Assembly: GCA_964509885.1 (NCBI GenBank)
Contig: CAZDZL010000022.1
Span: 1-58,337, forward strand
Length of the DNA stretch: 58,337 nucleotides
Reading direction: 5' to 3'
Source: Palsa-1447 sp964509885
GTDB taxonomy: Bacteria; Verrucomicrobiota; Verrucomicrobiia; Opitutales; Opitutaceae
Each line of letters begins with the position of its first letter. The first letter of the stretch is position 1. The notes under the pieces are model-generated. The model had not been told where the DNA came from. It searched no databases and saw only the letters and a list, made by a program, of their open reading frames with translations. Positions 1 to 8,066 of this stretch are shown in pieces. Made by a program: the position numbers and the translations under genes.

Positions 1-144
1 GGTGTGGTCGGCGCCGTCGATCGCGGCGCCGAGGCGCGAGAAGGTCCTGTCGGCCTTGCCGGCCAGCGAGAGCTGGCGCTCGTAGCCGAGGTAGATCAGC
101 CAGATCCCCGCGGCCAGCGCCAGAAGGGAGAGGAACTTGCGCAT
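1..144 (-). CDS. Small membrane protein, DUF3185-like (C-terminus beyond window)
   Basis: This reading frame is open from an ATG at 144 to the left edge of the window, so only its first 48 residues are visible. The N-terminus is one hydrophobic segment (about residues 4-20, LSLLALAAGIWLIYLGY) followed by a polar stretch with SLAGKADRTFSR. That resembles DUF3185 proteins, which are short two-helix membrane proteins of unknown function with a GxxLLxxGxxxxxSxxxxxSRxF pattern. It lies downstream of the NagX-like gene on the same strand with a 104-bp gap. The family assignment rests on a short fragment and is tentative; no function can be given. Confidence 0.5.
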   Translation of the reverse strand, partial: MRKFLSLLALAAGIWLIYLGYERQLSLAGKADRTFSRLGAAIDGADHT

Positions 145-248
145 GCCCCGAGCATGGCCGGGCGCCGCCGCGAGGCAAGGCGACGATCGCGCCTTGCGCC
201 ATTGTAACCCGCACGGGGGCCGGGGGCTTACCCGGGTCCGCGGGGGCT

Positions 249-1409
249 TCAGAGCCTCAGGAAAACCTTCCTCTGGTAGAGGAGGCGCCCGAGGGCCATG
301 CAGAGGAGGATGCTGACAAGCCCCGTCAGGAGCCCGCCCGAGCCCGTCCAGCGCGCGTCGAGCCACGCGGACACGTCGCCGCCGACGAAGCGCGAGGCGA
401 GCTTCCAGAAGTCTGCGATGTTCGTGGCGAGGTAGATCGCGAGGGCGTTCGTCCCGATCCAGACAAAGGGCGTCGACCACCGGCTGACCTTCCAGATGTC
501 GATGACTGTGTAGAACAGGGAGAGCGCGAGCATGCTCCAGCCGCCCGCCACGAGGACGAATGACGACGTCCATATCTTCTTGATGATCGGGAATTCCAGG
601 CTCCAGAGGAGGCCGAGGGCGAGGGCCGCGGCCCCGAGGGCGGCGAGGAGGGCCGCCCGGCGCCCCTGCGTCCGCGACGTGTCCCGCAGCAGGAGCCCGG
701 AGAGGACGCCGAGGAGGCAGGACGCGACCGCCGGCAGCGTGCTCAGCATGCCCTCGGGATCGTGGTCGCCGTCCCATTTGCGCCACGGCAGGAAGCGCCG
801 GTCGAGCCAGTTGGTCAGGTTGTGGCCCTCCGCGAAGTCGCCCGCGCCGAACCCGGGGACGGGCACGAACCTGAGGAGCGCCCAGTAGCCCACGAGGAGC
901 CCGACGAGGACTGCGAGGAGAACCCGGGGGCTGAAGAACACGAAGAGCAGGCCCGCGGCCCCGTAGCAGAGCGCCAGGCGCTGAAGGACGCCCAGGAGCC
1001 GTATGTGCGACACGGCGCCGTCCAGCCCGCCGTAGTAGAACAGGCCGAGGACGTAGAGGAGGAGCGTGCGGCGCAGGATGCGGCGCACGGCGCCCGCTCG
1101 CCCCTCGGCGGCAACCATCCGGCCGAGGGAGAACGTGATCGAGACGCCGATCATGAACACGAAAAGCGGGAAGATGAGGTCGTAGACGTGGTAGCCCGCC
1201 CAGTCCACGTGGTCGAACTGCGCCGCGAAAGCCTTGAAGGCGGGTCCCCCGTTCATCCGGCCAAGCCCGTTCGCCACGGCGTCGCCGCCGACGATCCACA
1301 TCATGTCGAACCCCCGGAGGGCATCCAGGGAGCGCAGGCGCGGGGCGGGCGAGGGTTCGGGAGCGGGGTTCAAGGGGGCGGGGCGGTCCCTACGGCCCCA
1401 GGAATACAT
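249..1409 (-). CDS. NagX/DUF5009-type membrane acyltransferase (heparan-alpha-glucosaminide N-acetyltransferase family)
   Basis: A 386-residue polytopic membrane protein. After a short Pro-rich leader it shows RLRSLDALRGFDMMWIVGGD and a following YDLIFPLFVFMIGVSI segment. This LDxLRGxxM...FPxFxFxxG pattern is characteristic of the DUF5009/HGSNAT/NagX family, which moves acetyl groups across a membrane onto amino sugars or glycan. About ten hydrophobic helices can be seen. Its ATG at 1409 lies 20 bp inside the end of the upstream oppA-like gene, so the two are probably translationally coupled. Family membership is fairly certain; the substrate is not known. A role in acetylating imported or cell-wall amino sugars is inference. 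Confidence 0.8.
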   Translation of the reverse strand: MYSWGRRDRPAPLNPAPEPSPAPRLRSLDALRGFDMMWIVGGDAVANGLGRMNGGPAFKAFAAQFDHVDWAGYHVYDLIFPLFVFMIGVSITFSLGRMVAAEGRAGAVRRILRRTLLLYVLGLFYYGGLDGAVSHIRLLGVLQRLALCYGAAGLLFVFFSPRVLLAVLVGLLVGYWALLRFVPVPGFGAGDFAEGHNLTNWLDRRFLPWRKWDGDHDPEGMLSTLPAVASCLLGVLSGLLLRDTSRTQGRRAALLAALGAAALALGLLWSLEFPIIKKIWTSSFVLVAGGWSMLALSLFYTVIDIWKVSRWSTPFVWIGTNALAIYLATNIADFWKLASRFVGGDVSAWLDARWTGSGGLLTGLVSILLCMALGRLLYQRKVFLRL

Positions 1410-2997
1410 CCTTGTAGGGGTGGTGGTCGAGCAGAGTCGGATTCCAGCCGTGGACGGACGGCCGGATCAGGAAGACGTGCGCGTAGTGGTAGAGCGGGAT
1501 GACCGGGGCCTCGCCGAGGAGGAGCCGCTCGGCCTTGGCGTAGAGCGCATTGCGGGCCGCGGGTTCGGCCGTCCGGGCGGCCTTGAACAGGAGGCTGTCG
1601 TAGTCGGGGTTCGACCAGCCCGTGAAGTTGTTGCCGCTGTCGCCGCGCATCACGTCGAGGAAGGCGGAGGGGTCCTCGTAGTCGGCGATCCATGCCGAGC
1701 GCAGCAGGTCGTAGCCGCCCGTGCTGCGGGCGTCCTCGGCGCTCTTCATGTCCTCGTTGGCGAGCCTCACCCGGACCCCGAGGTCGCGCCGCCACATCTC
1801 CTGGACGGCCTCGGCGATCAGCCGGTGGCTCTCGGAGGTGTTGTAGAGGAGTTCGATCTCGGGCAGCCCCTCGCCGCCGGCGTGCCCGGCTTCGGAGAGC
1901 AGGCGCCTGGCCTCGTCGAGGTTGCCCTTCTGCACCGGGTCGGGAACATAGCTGCCGAGGCCCGGGGGCGTGAAGGAGAACGCGGGCCTCTGGCCGCCCC
2001 GGAGGATCTTCTCGACGATTGCCGTCCTGTCGACCGCCAGCGCGAGGGCCAGGCGGACCCGGGGGTCGCTCAGGGCCGGCCTCCTGACGTTGACCCGGAG
2101 GAAATAGGTCCCGAGCAGGGGATCGATGCGCAGGAGCCCCGGATCGTCCTTGCGGTAGCCGTCGATCTTGTCGGGCGGGATCGTCTCGGTGACGTGCAGC
2201 TGGCCGGCGCGGAACGCCCGCTCCTCGGCGTCGATCGAGTCGAACGCATGGAAGTCGATCTCGGTGAGGCGCACGTGCGCGGCGTCCCAGTAGGAGGGGG
2301 ACCGGGCCACGATGATCTCCTGGCCCCGGTGCCATGACTTGAGGACAAACGGCCCGTTGCCGACCCAGCGCTCCGGCGTCGCCCAGGCGTTGCCCCGGTC
2401 GGCGACGCCGCCGTACGTCGCGATGGTGCGCGTGGGCACGGGCATCCATGCCGGGCTTGCCAGGAGCGACAGGAACCACGGCGCGGGATGCTCCAGCACC
2501 ACCGTCAGCGTGCGGCTGTCGCGCGCCCTCAGTCCCACCTGGGAGAACCCGGCGACCCCCTTGTGGAACGCCTCAGCCCCCTGGATGAGGTAGAGCTGGC
2601 TCGCGTACGCGGCGCCGAGGGACGGTGTGAGGATGCGGCGCCAGGAATCGATGAAGTCCTGGGCCGTGACCGGCTCCCCGTTCGACCACGCGGCCCCGGG
2701 GCGCAGGTAGAACGTGTAGGTGAGCCCGTCCGGGGACACGTCCCAGCGCTCGGCGACGCCAGGGACCGGGTGCAGGTCGACGGCGTCCTCGGACACGAGG
2801 CCCTCCAGGAGCGCCGAGAGCACCGAGTAGTAGGACGTCTGGGTCGCCATGTGCGGGTCCAGGTCGGCCGGCTCGGGGTTGATCCCGCGGTGGAGGACCT
2901 GGGCGGCGTCGCCCCTGGCCACGTTGGTCCCGCGCGAGCACCCGGCCAGGAGGGCGGCCGCGAGGAACGCCGCGAGCGCGCCCGCGGCGCGCCTCAT
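1390..2997 (-). CDS. Oligopeptide ABC transporter substrate-binding lipoprotein (SBP_bac_5, OppA-like)
   Basis: A 535-residue extracytoplasmic solute-binding protein. The N-terminus is a lipoprotein signal peptide with lipobox LLAGC and Cys20 as the lipidated residue. The mature protein has the SBP family 5 signatures: HRGINPEPADLDPHMA, VSPDGLTYTFYLRPGAAWSNGEPVTAQDF and a C-terminal P-YHY region. Members of this family bind oligopeptides, sometimes murein peptides or sugars. No permease or ATPase genes lie next to it, so it is an orphan binding protein here. Its ATG overlaps the ispF stop codon as ATGA, placing it in the ispD-ispF operon. The family call is firm; the ligand is unknown. Confidence 0.9.
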   Translation of the reverse strand: MRRAAGALAAFLAAALLAGCSRGTNVARGDAAQVLHRGINPEPADLDPHMATQTSYYSVLSALLEGLVSEDAVDLHPVPGVAERWDVSPDGLTYTFYLRPGAAWSNGEPVTAQDFIDSWRRILTPSLGAAYASQLYLIQGAEAFHKGVAGFSQVGLRARDSRTLTVVLEHPAPWFLSLLASPAWMPVPTRTIATYGGVADRGNAWATPERWVGNGPFVLKSWHRGQEIIVARSPSYWDAAHVRLTEIDFHAFDSIDAEERAFRAGQLHVTETIPPDKIDGYRKDDPGLLRIDPLLGTYFLRVNVRRPALSDPRVRLALALAVDRTAIVEKILRGGQRPAFSFTPPGLGSYVPDPVQKGNLDEARRLLSEAGHAGGEGLPEIELLYNTSESHRLIAEAVQEMWRRDLGVRVRLANEDMKSAEDARSTGGYDLLRSAWIADYEDPSAFLDVMRGDSGNNFTGWSNPDYDSLLFKAARTAEPAARNALYAKAERLLLGEAPVIPLYHYAHVFLIRPSVHGWNPTLLDHHPYKDVFLGP

Positions 2998-3473
2998 ATC
3001 TTCTCGATGAGGACCACCGCGTGCGCCGCGATCGCGAGGCCGTGGCCCAGGTCGCCCACGCCCTCGTTGGTCGTGGCCTTGATCCCGATGGACAGGGACG
3101 GCAGGCCCGTGGAGGACGCAAGTGCCGCCTTCATGTCCGTGATCCGGTTGGAGATCCGCGGCTTCTCGGCGATGACGGTCGCGTCCAGGTTCACCGGCTG
3201 CCAGCCGTTCTCGCGCAGCACCTGGATGACGCGCTTGAGGAGAATCTGGGAGTCGACGCCGAGCCAGGTCGGATCCGTGTCCGGGAAGAAGTTGCCGATG
3301 TCGGGAAGGCCCGCGGCGCCGAGGAAGGCGTCGCAGATCGCGTGGGTGACGCAGTCCGCGTCGCTGTGGCCGTCGAGGCCGAATTCCGCCTCGAAGCGGA
3401 CGCCGCCCAGGATGAGCGGCCTGCCGGCCTTCGTTCGGTGGATGTCGTACCCATGGCCGATGCGAAAGGACAT
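2994..3473 (-). CDS. ispF: 2-C-methyl-D-erythritol 2,4-cyclodiphosphate synthase
   Basis: This 159-residue protein catalyses the fifth step of the MEP isoprenoid pathway: CDP-ME 2-phosphate is cyclised to MEcPP with loss of CMP. The N-terminal RIGHGYDIHR motif supplies metal ligands Asp10 and His12, and DGHSDADCVTHAICD supplies His44. The PDIGNFFPDTDP and ATTNEGVG segments are also typical, and the length is standard for a homotrimeric IspF. It lies 17 bp downstream of ispD, the usual arrangement, and overlaps the oppA-like gene by four bases. The assignment is secure. Confidence 0.97.
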   Translation of the reverse strand: MSFRIGHGYDIHRTKAGRPLILGGVRFEAEFGLDGHSDADCVTHAICDAFLGAAGLPDIGNFFPDTDPTWLGVDSQILLKRVIQVLRENGWQPVNLDATVIAEKPRISNRITDMKAALASSTGLPSLSIGIKATTNEGVGDLGHGLAIAAHAVVLIEKI

Positions 3474-3490
3474 GGCGTCGTCTTACACCT

Positions 3491-4168
3491 TCAGGGCCGC
3501 GGGGCCAGCAGGAATTCGAGAAGCGCGAGGTCCATCGGCGAGGTCAGCTTCAGGTTCGGCTGGTCGTTCTCCAGGAGCGCCACGGGCCGGCCCAGGAGCT
3601 CCACCGCCGCGGCGTCGTCCGTGACGACGACCTTGCGCTTCGCTACCCGGGCGTAGGCGCGCTCGATGAGCTTCCTCGAGAACACCTGGGGCGTCTCCAT
3701 CGCCCAGAGGCGGGAGCGGTCGACCGTGCGCAGCCTGCCGCTCTTGCGGACCTTCTTGACCGTGTCGGTGACGCGGTGCGCGAGGACGACGGCCTGCTTG
3801 CGCCTCACGACCTTCAGGAGCGCCACCAGCTGCTCGGGCTGGATGAGGGGCCGGGCGCAGTCGTGGATGAAGACATAGGCGATGTCCCCGGGAAGCGCGG
3901 CCAGCGCCGCGGCCACCGAGTCCTGGCGCTCGCGCCCGCCGCGGACGAGCACGGAGGGCGTGGGCGCGAAGGCGGACAGGGCCGTCATCTGCGAGCGGTC
4001 GCGGTAGACGACGACGTAGAAGTCGGCGACGCCGCTCGCCGCGAAGGCGGCCGCGGAATACGCGAACACCGGCCGGCCGGCCAGCGGCGCAAGGACCTTG
4101 TCGGGCACGGTCCCTGCCATGCGCCTTCCGGCGCCCGCTGCGAGGAGGATGACCGCGGTACGGGACAT
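3491..4168 (-). CDS. ispD: 2-C-methyl-D-erythritol 4-phosphate cytidylyltransferase
   Basis: A 225-residue nucleotidyltransferase for the third step of the MEP pathway, joining CTP and MEP to give CDP-ME. The N-terminus LLAAGAGRRMAGTVPDK is the nucleotide-binding signature (AAGxGxRM...PK), although the usual PKQ is PDK here. GGRERQDSV, IHDCARP, VTDT and the later VVTDDAAAVE segment follow the family order. It starts an operon with ispF and is divergent from ispE across about 110 bp, so three enzymes of the pathway sit together. Confidence is high. Confidence 0.96.
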   Translation of the reverse strand: MSRTAVILLAAGAGRRMAGTVPDKVLAPLAGRPVFAYSAAAFAASGVADFYVVVYRDRSQMTALSAFAPTPSVLVRGGRERQDSVAAALAALPGDIAYVFIHDCARPLIQPEQLVALLKVVRRKQAVVLAHRVTDTVKKVRKSGRLRTVDRSRLWAMETPQVFSRKLIERAYARVAKRKVVVTDDAAAVELLGRPVALLENDQPNLKLTSPMDLALLEFLLAPRP

Positions 4169-4277
4169 GGTTCGAGGGGGTGGCGGTTGGGGAACGGTGA
4201 GCCTGCGCGGTGCCCGCCCAAAGCGCGATACGGAAAATCATGGCGTGTGCGGAAATTTTGGCGAGGATCGGGGCGGC

Positions 4278-5162
4278 TTGACCGCGCAAACCGTCCCAGC
4301 ACCCGCCAAGTTGAACCTGTTCCTCGCCGTCACCGGCCGAAGGACCGACGGGTTCCACGACCTGCTCTCGGTGGCGGTGCCGCTCCTCTGGGGGGACACG
4401 GTGGAGGTGGAGGGGGCCGCGGCGGCGTTCGGGGTGGCCTGCGACAACGCTGAGGTCCCCGTGGACGGGTCCAACCTCGTAATCCGGGCGGCCGAGGCCT
4501 TCGCCAAGGCCTCGGGCTGGACCGGCGGGGCCCGCTTCAGGATCTCGAAGCGGATCCCCCTGGGCGCGGGCCTCGGCGGGGCGAGCAGCGACGCCGCGTC
4601 CGTCCTTGAGGCGCTGAACGCCATGGCCGGCCGGCCGCTGGACCAAGCGGCGCTCGCCCGGGTCGCCTCGGCCGTTGGCTCGGACTGCGCCCTCTTCCTC
4701 GCGAGGGGCCCGGTCGTCATGCGGGGCAGGGGGGAGCGCACCGAGCCGCTCCCCAGGGAGGCCTACAGCCGGATCCGGGGCATGAGGGTTCTCGTGTTCA
4801 AGCCTGGCTTCGCGATCCCGACGCCCTGGGCCTACGGCAGGCTCGCGGCGGAGGCCCCCCGGGGGTACGTCGCCCCGGCCCGGGCCGAGGCGATGCTCGC
4901 CGCGTGGGTCGACAAGCCGGGCGCCCCCGCCGGCGAGCTCCTCTTCAACTCGATGGAGAGGGCGGCGTTCGCGAAGTTCCCGGCGCTTCCCCAGCTCCTG
5001 GAGCGCCTCCGTGTCCAGTTCGGGATCTCGGGGCGTATGAGCGGCAGCGGGAGCGCCTGCTATGCGCTCGTCCACGAGGACCTGGCGCTGGGGCCCGTCG
5101 AGGCGGCGATCCGCGAGGCCTGGGGCCCCTCCGCCTTCGTCGTCGAAACCCGCGTCGCCTGA
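4278..5162 (+). CDS. ispE: 4-diphosphocytidyl-2-C-methyl-D-erythritol kinase
   Basis: A GHMP kinase that phosphorylates CDP-ME at the 2-hydroxyl, the fourth MEP-pathway step. I place the start at TTG 4278, giving 294 residues beginning MTAQTVPAPAKLNLFL. The conserved APAKLNLFL segment follows directly, and the upstream in-frame extension does not resemble the family. The ATP-binding motif PLGAGLGGASSDAAS lies at about residues 94-108 and the C-terminal GRMSGSGSACYAL glycine-rich loop is present. The gene is divergent from ispD. Function is secure; the TTG start is preceded only by a weak GAGG-like Shine-Dalgarno sequence. Confidence 0.94.
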   Translation: MTAQTVPAPAKLNLFLAVTGRRTDGFHDLLSVAVPLLWGDTVEVEGAAAAFGVACDNAEVPVDGSNLVIRAAEAFAKASGWTGGARFRISKRIPLGAGLGGASSDAASVLEALNAMAGRPLDQAALARVASAVGSDCALFLARGPVVMRGRGERTEPLPREAYSRIRGMRVLVFKPGFAIPTPWAYGRLAAEAPRGYVAPARAEAMLAAWVDKPGAPAGELLFNSMERAAFAKFPALPQLLERLRVQFGISGRMSGSGSACYALVHEDLALGPVEAAIREAWGPSAFVVETRVA

Positions 5163-5298
5163 GGGACTTCCGGCCCGCGCCCGCGCGGGAATACGCGGTA
5201 AATCGCATTGACCGAATCCCCCGGGGGGGCCGTGATCGTCCGGCGCCCCTGGAAAACCCCTCCGGCGGCGCCAAGGCATGCCCGCGGATTCAAACACA

Positions 5299-5305
5299 AA
5301 GGAGG
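5299..5305 (+). promoter_or_regulatory. Strong Shine-Dalgarno sequence deciding the ptsI start
   Basis: The bases AAGGAGG lie eight bases before GTG 5314. They fit the 16S anti-Shine-Dalgarno almost perfectly, whereas the in-frame ATG at 5278 has only CAAGG nearby. This favours GTG 5314 as the translation start of the PTS enzyme I. Confidence 0.75.
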
Positions 5306-5313
5306 AAATTGTC

Positions 5314-7047
5314 GTGCAAGGCATCTCCGCCTCGCAGGGCATCGCCTATGGCCAGATCTTTGTCTACCTGCAGAGCGAGGTCGAGATCCCCTCGTATCAG
5401 GTCGACGGCGACAAGCGGATCGACGAGATAGCCCGCTTCGACAAGGCGCTCCTCGTGACGCGCCAGCAGATAGCGAAGATCCAGGACGAGGTGGAGAAGA
5501 ACCTCGGCAAGAACGAGGCGCTGATCTTCGACGCGCACCTCCTCGTCCTCGAGGACCAGGCCCTCATCTCGGAGACCATCCGGGAGTTCGAGACGACGGG
5601 CAGGAACATCGAGACCTGCTTCGACAATGTATCCAAGAAATACATCCAGGCGTTCTCCGAGATCGACGACGAGTACCTGCGCGAGCGGGCGGGGGACATC
5701 AGGGACGTCGCGCAGAGGGTGCTGCAGAACCTCCTCGGCCAGGCCGAGAACAGCCTGAGCCGCCTCGTGGAGCGGCGCATCGTCGTCGCGAACGACCTCT
5801 CGCCCTCGGACTCCGCGGGGATCGACCGCGGGTCGGGCCTCGCGATCGTCACCGACTCCGGCAGCCGCACGAGCCACGCCGTGATCGTGGCCCGCTCGAT
5901 GCAGGTCCCCGCGGTCGTCGGCGTGCGCGACCTGACGAAGCGGGCCAAGACGGGGGACTGGGCCCTCGTCGACGGGTACGACGGCGTCGTCATCCTGAAC
6001 CCCTCGGAGCAGACCCTGTTCCGGTACGGCAAGATCCAGTCCCAGAAGAAGTCCTTCGAGGGCCGGCTCCTCGAGGCCAACCGCCAGAAGGCGGTCACCA
6101 AGGACGGCGTCGACGTCGTCCTGATGGCCAACATCGAGAAGGTGGAGGAGGTGGAGCAGGTGAAGCAGTTCTTCGCCGAGGGCGTCGGCCTCTTCCGGAC
6201 CGAGTACCTCTTCCTGAACGCGGCCCGGATGCCGACCGAGCAGGAGCAGTTCCTGGCGTACAAGGCCGTGGTCGAGGGCGCCGCCCCCAACACGGTCATC
6301 ATCCGCACGCTCGACCTCGGAGGCGACAAGCCGATGGCTTCAAACCCCGACCTCTTCCCGAAGGAGGACAACCCGTTCATGGGCTACCGGGCCATCCGGT
6401 TCTGCCTCGACAACCCCGAGATCTTCAAGGAGCAGCTGCGCGCCGTCCTTCTCGCCAGCCACTACGGGAAGGCGAAGCTCATGTACCCCATGATAAGCGG
6501 CGCGGAGGAGATGACGCGGGCGAACGCGGTCCTCGAGGAGTGCAAGGCCGAGCTGCGCGCGCGCGGGCAGCCCTTCGACGAGGGCCTCGAGGTCGGCGCC
6601 ATGATCGAGATCCCGAGCGCGGCGGCGACGATCGACATCCTCGAGAAGCAGTGCGACTTCTTCAGCGTCGGGACGAACGACCTGATCCAGTACACGCTGG
6701 CGATCGACCGGGGCAACGACAGGATCGCCCACCTCTACGAGCCGACCCACCCGGCCGTGCTGCGGACGCTGAAGCGGATTGTCGACGACGCCCACAGGAC
6801 GGACACCACCGTCAGCGTCTGCGGCGAGATGGCGGGCGACCCCAACTACGCGGCGCTCCTCCTGGGCCTCGGCGTCGACTCCCTCAGCATGGCGCCCCCG
6901 TCCATCCCCGCGGTGAAGTTCCTCGTGCGGGCGATGACGATGGCCGACGCCCGGGAGCTCGCGAAGCAGGCCCTCGGCATGTCCTCGGCGAAGGAGATCT
7001 TCGCCAAGTGCCAGGAATTCAACCGCTCGCGGGTGAAGATGGACTAG
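5314..7047 (+). CDS. ptsI: Phosphoenolpyruvate-protein phosphotransferase (PTS enzyme I)
   Basis: This 577-residue protein takes phosphate from PEP and passes it to HPr or an NPr-like carrier. The GTG start at 5314 follows a near-perfect Shine-Dalgarno; ATG 5278 would add 12 residues. The phospho-accepting histidine is His188 in GSRTSHAVIVARSM, matching E. coli His189. The C-terminal PEP-binding domain shows FRTEYLF, RTLDLGGDK, FFSVGTNDLIQYTLA and the CGEMAGDP motif with its catalytic cysteine. No ptsH, EII or ptsN gene is adjacent, so the partner must be elsewhere. It converges on the ArsR-type gene across a palindromic hairpin. Confidence 0.95.
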   Translation: MQGISASQGIAYGQIFVYLQSEVEIPSYQVDGDKRIDEIARFDKALLVTRQQIAKIQDEVEKNLGKNEALIFDAHLLVLEDQALISETIREFETTGRNIETCFDNVSKKYIQAFSEIDDEYLRERAGDIRDVAQRVLQNLLGQAENSLSRLVERRIVVANDLSPSDSAGIDRGSGLAIVTDSGSRTSHAVIVARSMQVPAVVGVRDLTKRAKTGDWALVDGYDGVVILNPSEQTLFRYGKIQSQKKSFEGRLLEANRQKAVTKDGVDVVLMANIEKVEEVEQVKQFFAEGVGLFRTEYLFLNAARMPTEQEQFLAYKAVVEGAAPNTVIIRTLDLGGDKPMASNPDLFPKEDNPFMGYRAIRFCLDNPEIFKEQLRAVLLASHYGKAKLMYPMISGAEEMTRANAVLEECKAELRARGQPFDEGLEVGAMIEIPSAAATIDILEKQCDFFSVGTNDLIQYTLAIDRGNDRIAHLYEPTHPAVLRTLKRIVDDAHRTDTTVSVCGEMAGDPNYAALLLGLGVDSLSMAPPSIPAVKFLVRAMTMADARELAKQALGMSSAKEIFAKCQEFNRSRVKMD

Positions 7048-7048
7048 C

Positions 7049-7070
7049 GAGGCGGGGACGTCCCCGCCTC
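7049..7070. terminator. Perfect 22-bp palindrome between convergent genes, candidate bidirectional terminator
   Basis: The half-site GAGGCGGGGAC is followed at once by its exact reverse complement. The palindrome fills the 21-bp gap between the ptsI stop (7047) and the ArsR-type gene stop (7069-7071). It would form a very stable GC hairpin on either strand. There is no U tract, so intrinsic termination is plausible but not proven; RNA-end protection is the alternative. Confidence 0.55.
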
Positions 7071-8001
7071 AGGCCTTCGTCCCCGTCGCGAGCAGCGTCT
7101 CGAAGTGCGGCTCGACGGCCTCCCTGGAGACCGACGCCACCTCGATCTTGATGAACCGGGCTTTCTTCAGGAACTGGTCCAGGGCGCTCTCCTTGAACCC
7201 GAGCCAGACGTCCGCGTAGAGCTCCCGCGCCTTCTCGAAGTCGTGCTCGGCGAGCTCCAGGATGAGGAGCTGGCCGCCTGGCTTGAGGATCCTGTAGGCC
7301 TCGTCCACGGCCTTCTGGGGGTGCCGGGCGTGGTGCAGCGCCTGGCTGAGGATCGCCAGGTCGACCGACGCGTCGGCGAGCGGCACCTGCTCGATGTCGC
7401 CCAGCCTGTAGGTCAGGTTCGTGAGGCCGTTCTTCTTCGCGAGCTCGGTGCCGACCTCGACCATGCGCGGGGAGTTGTCGATGCACCACACCTGCGCGGC
7501 GTTCCTCGCCAGGAGCTGGGAGATGAGGCCCTCGCCGGCCCCCAGGTCGGCGACCACCACCTGGGGCACGAGCCTCAGGGCCAGGCGCCCGATGGCCTCC
7601 CAGGAGCGGCCCGGGCAGTGGTTGCGGCCCAAGCGCCCGGCGATCGTGTTGAAGTACTGCTCGGACACCCGGCGGCGCTTGGCGAGCACCCGGTCCAGGT
7701 GGCGGCCGTCCTCGGCGATCACGTCCAAGCCGGCGACGCTGTCCACGGCGGCCCTCAGGAGCGTCAGCTGGCCCTGGGGCAGGCTGGGGCGAAGGGAGTA
7801 GAAGGCCTTCTTGCCGTCGCGCCGGTCGGCGACGAGGCCCGCCTGGCGAAGCAGCGCCAGCTGCGAGGATATCCTCGACTGGCCCATCCCGAGGATCTCC
7901 TGGAGCTCGGCGACCGACAGCTCCTCGCGCATGACAAGGGCGATCAGGCGCAGCCGCGTCGGGTCCGACAGGATCTTGAGGGTGTCCCAGGAGGTGTTCA
8001 C
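7069..8001 (-). CDS. ArsR-family HTH regulator fused to a class I SAM methyltransferase domain
   Basis: A 310-residue two-domain protein. Residues 1 to about 85 form an ArsR winged helix (LKILSDPTRLRLIALVMREELSV, then LQEILGMGQSRISSQLALLRQAGLV). Residues about 130-290 form a Methyltransf_11-like domain with VVADLGAGEGLIS as the SAM motif, then CIDNSPRMVE and ILKPGGQLLILEL. The fused architecture is known in regulators of methionine/SAM metabolism, such as SahR, where the methyltransferase fold may sense SAM or SAH. I chose GTG 8001, which puts about eight residues before the HTH as in other ArsR proteins; TTG 8034 is an alternative. It lies about 65 bp downstream of greA. The actual target is unknown. 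Confidence 0.85.
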   Translation of the reverse strand: MNTSWDTLKILSDPTRLRLIALVMREELSVAELQEILGMGQSRISSQLALLRQAGLVADRRDGKKAFYSLRPSLPQGQLTLLRAAVDSVAGLDVIAEDGRHLDRVLAKRRRVSEQYFNTIAGRLGRNHCPGRSWEAIGRLALRLVPQVVVADLGAGEGLISQLLARNAAQVWCIDNSPRMVEVGTELAKKNGLTNLTYRLGDIEQVPLADASVDLAILSQALHHARHPQKAVDEAYRILKPGGQLLILELAEHDFEKARELYADVWLGFKESALDQFLKKARFIKIEVASVSREAVEPHFETLLATGTKA

Positions 8002-8066
8002 GGCGAGCCCGAGGGTGCGGGTTTCCTGCGCCAAGGCAACGCCGTAAGCCCCGCGGCCCCGGCCGC

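Noticed and set aside
762..2337. Long plus-strand open frames across the nagX-like and oppA-like genes
   Set aside because: They are antisense to genes with clear family motifs and have low-complexity Gly/Arg/Glu-rich translations typical of high-GC shadows.
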